DNA of 58,166 nucleotides from Polaromonas sp. (lineage in GTDB: Bacteria; Pseudomonadota; Gammaproteobacteria; Burkholderiales; Burkholderiaceae_C): NCBI RefSeq assembly GCF_010365105.1, contig NZ_JAAFGZ010000019.1:1-58166 (forward strand), given 5' to 3'. The notes under the pieces are model-generated. The model did no database searches. It had not been told where the DNA came from and saw nothing but the letters and a program-made list of their open reading frames with translations. The position numbers and the translations under genes are program-made. Below are positions 53,945-58,166 of the stretch, in pieces (position 1 is the stretch's first letter; each line of letters starts with the position of its first letter).

Positions 53945-55072
53945 ATGGCACGCAAATTATTTGAAAAGGGTGATTCGATCTCATTGCCGGCAGGGATTGG
54001 TGCAACGCATCTACAAACATCTAATGCGAGCCGTCCACGTACGGCCATCGGCGGAATGGCTCAATTTGTAGTGGATGAATCCAAGGTACGGCTTGAACTT
54101 GAGTCATTACGAGCAAAGTATGAAAAGCATGAAGGTGCAAAGCCAGCACGTCTGCTAGACCCACGAAAAATCAAGCCCTCACAATGGGCAAATCGGCATG
54201 AAGATTCTTTTTTATCGGAAGAATTTATCAATTTGCGAGCTGAAATTGAAAATGCGGGCGGCAACGTCCAGGCGATTAAGGTGCGACCATTGTTGGCTGA
54301 AACGGTTGAACAAGAGCGTCGCAAGGACGCTAAACGGCTTGCCAAGCTCTCTGAAAAAGGGGGGGTTGAACCGTTCAACCCCCCCTACGAATATGAGATC
54401 GTTTTTGGACATCGACGCCATCGGGCTTGTCTTGACTTGGGGATTCCAGTGCTTGCGTTGATCGAGGAGACAACGGAGCAAGAACTTTTTATCGACATGG
54501 ATCGAGAAAACAGGCTGCGCGCCGATCTCTCGCCTTGGGAGCAGGGAATGATGTACGCTAAGGCATTGGACAGGGGTTTGTTTCCTTCAAATGCGCGTTT
54601 GGCGTCTGCAGTTGGTCGCGATACGGGTGTAATTGGCAAAGCGCTCGCCCTAGCTAGATTGCCTTCAAGTGTTGTGGATGCCTTTCCCACACCGCTGGAG
54701 ATTCAGTACCGCTGGGCCAAGCCGCTGACAGACCGGTTGCTTGCAGATCCCGAGGCTGTAACTCATCGGGCTCGAGATTTAAAAGGCTCAGAGAAAAATT
54801 TTTCTGCGAAAGAGGTTTTTGAGTTGTTAACCTTGGAGCCGGCAATATTTTCTGATGAAAAAAACCAACCCGTTTCAAAATCTGAGAACCTGGTTACAAA
54901 AGTGGACGAGTTATCTGGAAAAATTTTAATCGGTCATCGTGGCAAGAACATGGCCACGCTTTCCACAGACAGTAAAGGCCGGGCGATGGTTCGTTTTAAA
55001 ACAGCTATGACTTCCAGCAATCGTGAAGCGCTGGTCAAGTTGATCCAGGAGTTTTTTGACCAACAGTCTTGA
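53945..55072 (+). CDS. parB: Plasmid partition protein ParB
   Basis: A 375-residue ParB. The N-terminal CTPase domain contains IKPSQWANRHEDSFLSEEFI, IKVRPL and FGHRRHRAC (equivalent of the GERRxRA box), then RENRLRADLSPWEQGMMYAK and a helix-turn-helix (NARLASAVGRDTGVIGKALA). The C-terminal ~60 residues (MVRFKTAMTSSNREALVKLI) fit a dimerisation domain. The segment about residues 137-150 is an extra loop, encoded by a 27-bp palindrome that is a candidate parS. A terminator-like hairpin follows the gene. Confidence 0.9.
   Translation: MARKLFEKGDSISLPAGIGATHLQTSNASRPRTAIGGMAQFVVDESKVRLELESLRAKYEKHEGAKPARLLDPRKIKPSQWANRHEDSFLSEEFINLRAEIENAGGNVQAIKVRPLLAETVEQERRKDAKRLAKLSEKGGVEPFNPPYEYEIVFGHRRHRACLDLGIPVLALIEETTEQELFIDMDRENRLRADLSPWEQGMMYAKALDRGLFPSNARLASAVGRDTGVIGKALALARLPSSVVDAFPTPLEIQYRWAKPLTDRLLADPEAVTHRARDLKGSEKNFSAKEVFELLTLEPAIFSDEKNQPVSKSENLVTKVDELSGKILIGHRGKNMATLSTDSKGRAMVRFKTAMTSSNREALVKLIQEFFDQQS
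54359..54385. promoter_or_regulatory. Perfect 27-bp palindrome within parB, candidate parS
   Basis: Left arm GGGGGGGTTGAAC (54359-54371), a single central C, and right arm GTTCAACCCCCCC (54373-54385); all 13 pairs match. A related half-site GGTTGAAC occurs at 54304-54311. Centromere (parS) sites of ParB proteins are palindromes of this size and can lie inside the par genes. The site encodes a Gly/Pro-rich loop of ParB, which suggests that the DNA, not the peptide, is under selection. Confidence 0.6.
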
Positions 55073-55116
55073 GTTGCCGCAGTTAATCTATCTACGGCAA
55101 TATCGCCTCGATTTAG

Positions 55117-55136
55117 CGTTCAGATGAACGTTTTTT
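55117..55136 (+). terminator. Candidate intrinsic terminator after parB
   Basis: CGTTCA-GA-TGAACG followed by six T residues. Stem short but the U-run position is right, 45 bases after the parB stop. A second weak stem, TTGCCG...CGGCAA (55074-55100), directly precedes it. Confidence 0.5.
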
Positions 55137-55149
55137 CAACTCAACCACT

Positions 55150-55980
55150 CGCCTCTGGACCGGCACTCAGCCAAGAATCGCAGTGATGGTCCGGATGCTC
55201 GCGTGTCCGATCTGTATATGACTCACGTCGAGCGGTACTTCGCACCCGATCGCCCTGATGCTAAAGGTGTGACTCAGCTATTGCTCAAGCCCACTGAAGT
55301 CTTAATTTTTACGGCTCGACTCCCAAGCTCAGTAGTCGATTTTTCTGAAGACTTTACAGGGCCAGATCAATAGGGCGTAGTCGCCAGCACCAGCCAGGTC
55401 CTGTGTGTTCATAGATCGCTTGGTAGCCGATTGGCGTCATCGTATTAACTAGCAGGGCGTTCAGACCACGTGCCAGAAGGTAGTTTTCCAGCGTAGCCAG
55501 TGCCTTGTCCCCCCTTAGCCGCCGGAGGCATCCTCAAGCGCTCTCTTGGAGCATCGTTTTGTGCAGCAGCAGAGTTGCCCGATGGCGCTTGTGATGTCAT
55601 TGAACCCACTCACGACCGGTTTGTTGAGCTGCGGGGTTTCGGCTTTCAAGCTTTCTAACCGTCTCAGCCGTTCGAGCTGGCGCGCGGGCTGGTGCTGGCT
55701 GAGCACGACCAGGCTTCTTGGCAGCGCGCGGACAACTCGTTGTCAAAATCCCGTCCAGCCCGTGCTGCTCCGTGAATGTCTGCAGGGCAGGGCGCGTGCT
55801 GTCCGCGATCGGGCGCAATCCGGCCACGCGCCAGGCGGACTGGCCGTGGCGGCGTCTACGGTTTCGTGGTGTGCGCAGGTAGGCGACTTGGCGGGGCCCG
55901 AAGCGGCGCACCAAGCGCCCGGCAAGGGGTGCCAAAAAGAGGAGGAGGGCGAGCAGGTGGCGGTGGTTCATGGGCTGTTG
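55150..55980 (-). pseudogene. Decayed, inverted relative of the DUF3701-type tyrosine recombinase
   Basis: Pieces of the minus strand parallel the active recombinase at 48910 in the right order: RRFGPRQVAYLR (near 55910), ARQLERLRRLESLKAETPQ followed by VVSGFNDITSA (55590-55690), LENYLLARGLN with MTPIGYQAIYEH (55400-55490), and CEVPLDVSHIQIGHASIRTI (near 55200). They lie in different frames with stops and with the core-binding domain missing, and the catalytic tyrosine position reads leucine (TAIL). The gene is dead. It points the opposite way to the active copy, so the two flank the rep-par module as inverted relatives. Confidence 0.75.
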
Positions 55981-56454
55981 CTGCGCCAGTCATCAGGTCA
56001 TGAAGGCGTTGGCAGGGTCAGGGTAGCGCGCCTGGCCAGGCGCGAGGACTAAAACACTGCCCACCAGAACGCGCCAGGCGGGTCGATCGGGCCGCTGTCA
56101 AGGGTAGTGGCAGGGCGCACTCACAAAGCCGCTGGCGGGGCTGCCATTGCATGCCAAGTTGACCGGGTGGTCCAGGATCAAGGCGCAGGTCGCGCATACA
56201 CCGGCCCTGTACCCGCGAACATCCCAGGGGATTGCGAACGGGCACAGGGGAGTGCCAAGTGCTTGTCAGGCCTGGATTATTTCATGATGTGCCCGTGGGA
56301 TCATGTTTTGACCGGGAAATTTCACCCTGAGATAATGCATCTTATCTTAGGTTACAGTGCCAGGAAAACCTGAACACGGCGTTCATTCACCGTTCAGACA
56401 ACTAAATTTGACCCTACTTTGCAACTAAATCTGGCCCTACTTTTGACCGAACTC
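55981..56454. other. Non-coding stretch with a 10-bp-stem hairpin
   Basis: No convincing gene. A hairpin with CCTGAGATAA and TTATCTTAGG (56326-56351; one G-T pair) and a 6-base loop is the main structure. Just before the IS, the short string CTAAAT(C/T)TG(A/G)CCCTACTTT occurs twice, ending at 56420 and 56443. Confidence 0.4.
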
Positions 56455-56491
56455 TGACCTTGCCCCTGGATTGCGTATCCCATAGCCGAGC

Positions 56492-57379
56492 TCATGAGTT
56501 GGCTTGCCTGGCAAGCCATTCGCTTTCGAATTGCATCGGGCTGACATAGGCCAGCGTTGAATGCAGCCGGGCCTTGTTGTACCAGAGCAGCCACGCGATG
56601 GTTTCGTCCTTGGCGTGGCGCCGAGTTGCGAAGCGTTGGCCGTGCAAGCGCTCGACCTTCAGTGAGCCGAACAGTGTCTCGCTGCAGGCATTGTCCCAGC
56701 AGTTCCCACGCCGGCTCATCGAACTCGTGATGCCGTACCCCTTGAGCACGTCCCTGAAGGCGCCGCTGGCGTACTGGCTACCCCGGTCGCTGTGAAACAT
56801 CAAGCCGGCCTGCTTGTCCGGCTGGCGCCTGAACCAGGCCATGCGCAGCGCGTCAATGACGATGTTTGATGTCATGTCGTCCCGCAGCGACCAGCCCACC
56901 ACCTGGCGGCTGAACAGGTCAATCACCACGGCCAGGTAAAGCCAGCCCTCATCGGTCGCGATGTACGTGATGTCGCCGACCCAGGCTTTGTCGGGCTCGG
57001 TCACGCCGAACTCGCGGTTGAGCAGGTTAGGCGAAACCGGCAACTTGTGATTGCTGTCGGTCGTGACCTTGAAGCGCCGCTTGCCTTTGGCACGAATGCC
57101 GTGCAGTTGCATGAGCTTTTGCAACCGATGCTTGCCCACCGGCACGCCGCGCGCTACCAGCTCGCGCCAGATGCGCGGCCAGCCGTAGGCGCTGCGGGTC
57201 TCGGCGTGCAGGGCCTTGATATGCACTAGCAGCGCCTCGTCGCTCAGGTGACGGCGCGGCGCGCTGCTGGCACGGCGCACCAGGTGCGCGCGGTAGCCGG
57301 CTACGCTGACCTGCAATACCCGGCATTGCACCGAGACAGGCCAGGCATGGCGGTGACGATGGATAAAGGCGTACTTCAA
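56492..57379 (-). CDS. IS3-family transposase OrfB (DDE integrase subunit)
   Basis: A 295-residue rve-type transposase subunit. After a helical N-terminus (HLSDEALLVHIKALHAETRS, YGWPRIWRELVARG) the catalytic core shows the DDE set: first Asp in KAWVGDITYIAT, second in MFHSDRGSQYAS, and Glu in NACSETLFGSLKVE. The end (LWYNKARLHSTLAYVSPMQF) is the classic IS3 C-terminal region. Its ATG overlaps the orfA stop by four bases; such elements can also make an OrfAB fusion by frameshifting. The gene appears intact. Confidence 0.93.
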   Translation of the reverse strand: MKYAFIHRHRHAWPVSVQCRVLQVSVAGYRAHLVRRASSAPRRHLSDEALLVHIKALHAETRSAYGWPRIWRELVARGVPVGKHRLQKLMQLHGIRAKGKRRFKVTTDSNHKLPVSPNLLNREFGVTEPDKAWVGDITYIATDEGWLYLAVVIDLFSRQVVGWSLRDDMTSNIVIDALRMAWFRRQPDKQAGLMFHSDRGSQYASGAFRDVLKGYGITSSMSRRGNCWDNACSETLFGSLKVERLHGQRFATRRHAKDETIAWLLWYNKARLHSTLAYVSPMQFESEWLARQANS

Positions 57380-57672
57380 CTGTGGCCCCTGGCAAAGTAC
57401 GCCGTCGCTTTTCCCAGGATATCGCGCTCCATCTTCACGCGCGCCAGCTCGGCCCTGAGCCGGCTGATTTCCATCTGCTCGGCGCTCACCGGCGCTTTAC
57501 TGTCCGCTCCCGTGAGCTTGCCCTGCCGATGGGCCTTGACCCAGTTGAACAGCGTCTGGTCGACCACCCCCAGCGTTCTGGCCACCGCAGCTATAGTTTT
57601 TCCACCTTCGACCAGCCTGACGGCCTCTTGCTTGAATTCAAGCGTGTAGCGCGCCCTTGATGTTTTCGTCAT
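57376..57672 (-). CDS. IS3-family OrfA (helix-turn-helix subunit)
   Basis: A 98-residue protein, MTKTSRARYTLEFKQEAVRL, with a helix-turn-helix (VEGGKTIAAVARTLGVVDQT, LFNWVKAHRQG) and a C-terminal leucine-zipper-like helix (AEQMEISRLRAELARVKMER). It binds the IS ends and helps OrfB. The ATG at 57672 fits the family start; an upstream in-frame ATG would add 12 residues reaching into the terminal region. Confidence 0.92.
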   Translation of the reverse strand: MTKTSRARYTLEFKQEAVRLVEGGKTIAAVARTLGVVDQTLFNWVKAHRQGKLTGADSKAPVSAEQMEISRLRAELARVKMERDILGKATAYFARGHS

Positions 57673-57735
57673 TTCCGTTTTCCTTGTCTGAATTGAATCA
57701 CTCAGCAAGGGATACGTTTTTCAGGGGCAAGGTCA

Positions 57736-58080
57736 ATTTGCCTAAAAGACTACCTATCCTTGGCCTAAAAAGGTACCTGGATGGACCAAGGTAGTTATGG
57801 GATGGTGCGCATTGCTCTCAAGCGCAGGGGAAAACCAGTTGTCGACCCGAAAGGCAAGACTAAAGGGAAGGGCGAATAGCGCATTTGCTGCACACTTTTA
57901 GGCCAAGCGACACCTCGGGTAGCTTTTTACGCCAAAACATTTGGCCTGATTCAGACCCTGATTTTTTCAGAGGTCAATGAAATCAACCGCTTGCATGCTC
58001 TAGCCAGGTAGTGTTTTAGGCAAATGAACGTTCACATATAACTGTTGTCAGGTTTCACATAAAAACGTTCCTTGTGGTGG
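57736..58080. other. Non-coding stretch with mobile-element debris
   Basis: No gene of confidence. A 32-codon frame at 57781-57879 (MDQGSYGMVRIALKRRGKPV, ending KGKTKGKGE) looks like a basic protein tail, possibly the end of an older transposase. The rest is AT-richer and without features. Confidence 0.35.
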
Positions 58081-58166
58081 TCAAGTCTTTTCGGACAGTT
58101 CGATAGGGTTTTTGGTTGCCGATTGATGCTCGAAAGCAATGGGTGACAAGTTGCCCAGTGTTGAGT
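58081..58166 (-). pseudogene. C-terminal end of another IS3-family OrfB (partial)
   Basis: The minus strand at the window edge reads STLGNLSPIAFEHQ...ELSEKT-stop. The STLGxLSPxxFE motif is the standard IS3-family OrfB C-terminus (IS150-like groups). It differs from the IS at 56455, so it is a second element. Whether it is complete lies outside the window. Confidence 0.8.

Larger units (their letters stand above)
56455..57735 (-). mobile_element. Complete IS3-family insertion sequence
   Basis: The element is about 1.28 kb. Left end TGACCTTGCCCCTG-N5-CGTATCCC (from 56455) matches the complement of the right end, GGGATACG-N5-CAGGGGCAAGGTCA (to 57735), giving TG...CA tips as usual for IS3 elements. 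It holds two overlapping genes, orfA and orfB, both open. The three bases on each side (CTC left, ATT right) differ, so no target duplication is visible. A related fragment lies at 12476-12660. Confidence 0.85.

Noticed and set aside
48184..54380. Shared CGTTCAAC core between the eCIS start palindrome (48181-48197) and the parB palindrome (54359-54385)
   Set aside because: Only 8 bases are shared and the outer arms differ. A common binder cannot be claimed without more sites.
55597..55971. 124-codon minus-strand frame as a membrane protein (leucine-rich start)
   Set aside because: Its pieces match the start region of the neighbouring type of recombinase in shifted frames, so it is part of the decayed gene rather than a separate membrane protein.

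Overview
The window looks like part of a plasmid or secondary replicon of a betaproteobacterium, most likely a Polaromonas-like Comamonadaceae. The reasons are high GC in most of the sequence, the character of the proteins, a short dispersed hairpin repeat of a type I associate with Comamonadaceae, and a Rep_3/ParA/ParB replication module next to tyrosine recombinases and IS3-family debris. The taxon is inferred; nothing in the sequence names it.

Layout. 1-372: remnants of two insertion sequences. 510-12444: an iron-sulfur cluster assembly island. A MarR-like regulator with a C-terminal cysteine cluster is divergent from thirteen tightly packed genes: two A-type carriers, sufB, sufC, sufD, sufS, sufU, a bolA-like gene, a CGFS glutaredoxin, two Nfu-like scaffolds around an Mrp/DUF971 fusion, and a SelO-like adenylyltransferase. 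12476-15211: an IS3 remnant, then a tyrosine-recombinase-like gene that has lost most catalytic residues, followed by an unrecognised partner gene. 15626-20085: an Rnk-like protein, a tandem universal stress protein, two tandem short-chain dehydrogenases, and a truncated MFS gene joined tail to tail with a truncated dehydrogenase.

20380-48242 is the most striking part: a complete-looking extracellular contractile injection system (eCIS, phage-tail-like particle) running leftwards as about 22 tightly packed genes. It encodes sheath, tube, terminator (DUF4255), AAA+ ATPase, baseplate J-like, gp25-like, gpI-like, split gp27/gp5 spike, PAAR tip, LysM-like baseplate proteins and a giant beta-helix DUF6519 protein. 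Two large DUF4157 proteins are candidate cargo; each carries a HExxH motif and a PD-(D/E)XK nuclease-like motif. The operon is preceded by a near-consensus sigma-54 promoter with a 9-bp inverted repeat about 100 bp upstream, and it ends in a gene for a sigma-54 activator. These together suggest a self-contained regulatory circuit.

48910-55136 is the replication and maintenance module: an active-looking tyrosine recombinase, a Rep_3 initiator, a candidate iteron origin, parA, and parB with a perfect 27-bp palindrome (candidate parS) inside its coding sequence. It has lower GC than the rest. It is flanked on the right by a decayed, inverted relative of the recombinase (55150-55980). The window ends with a complete IS3-family element and the end of another.

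No tRNA, rRNA or CRISPR array was seen.
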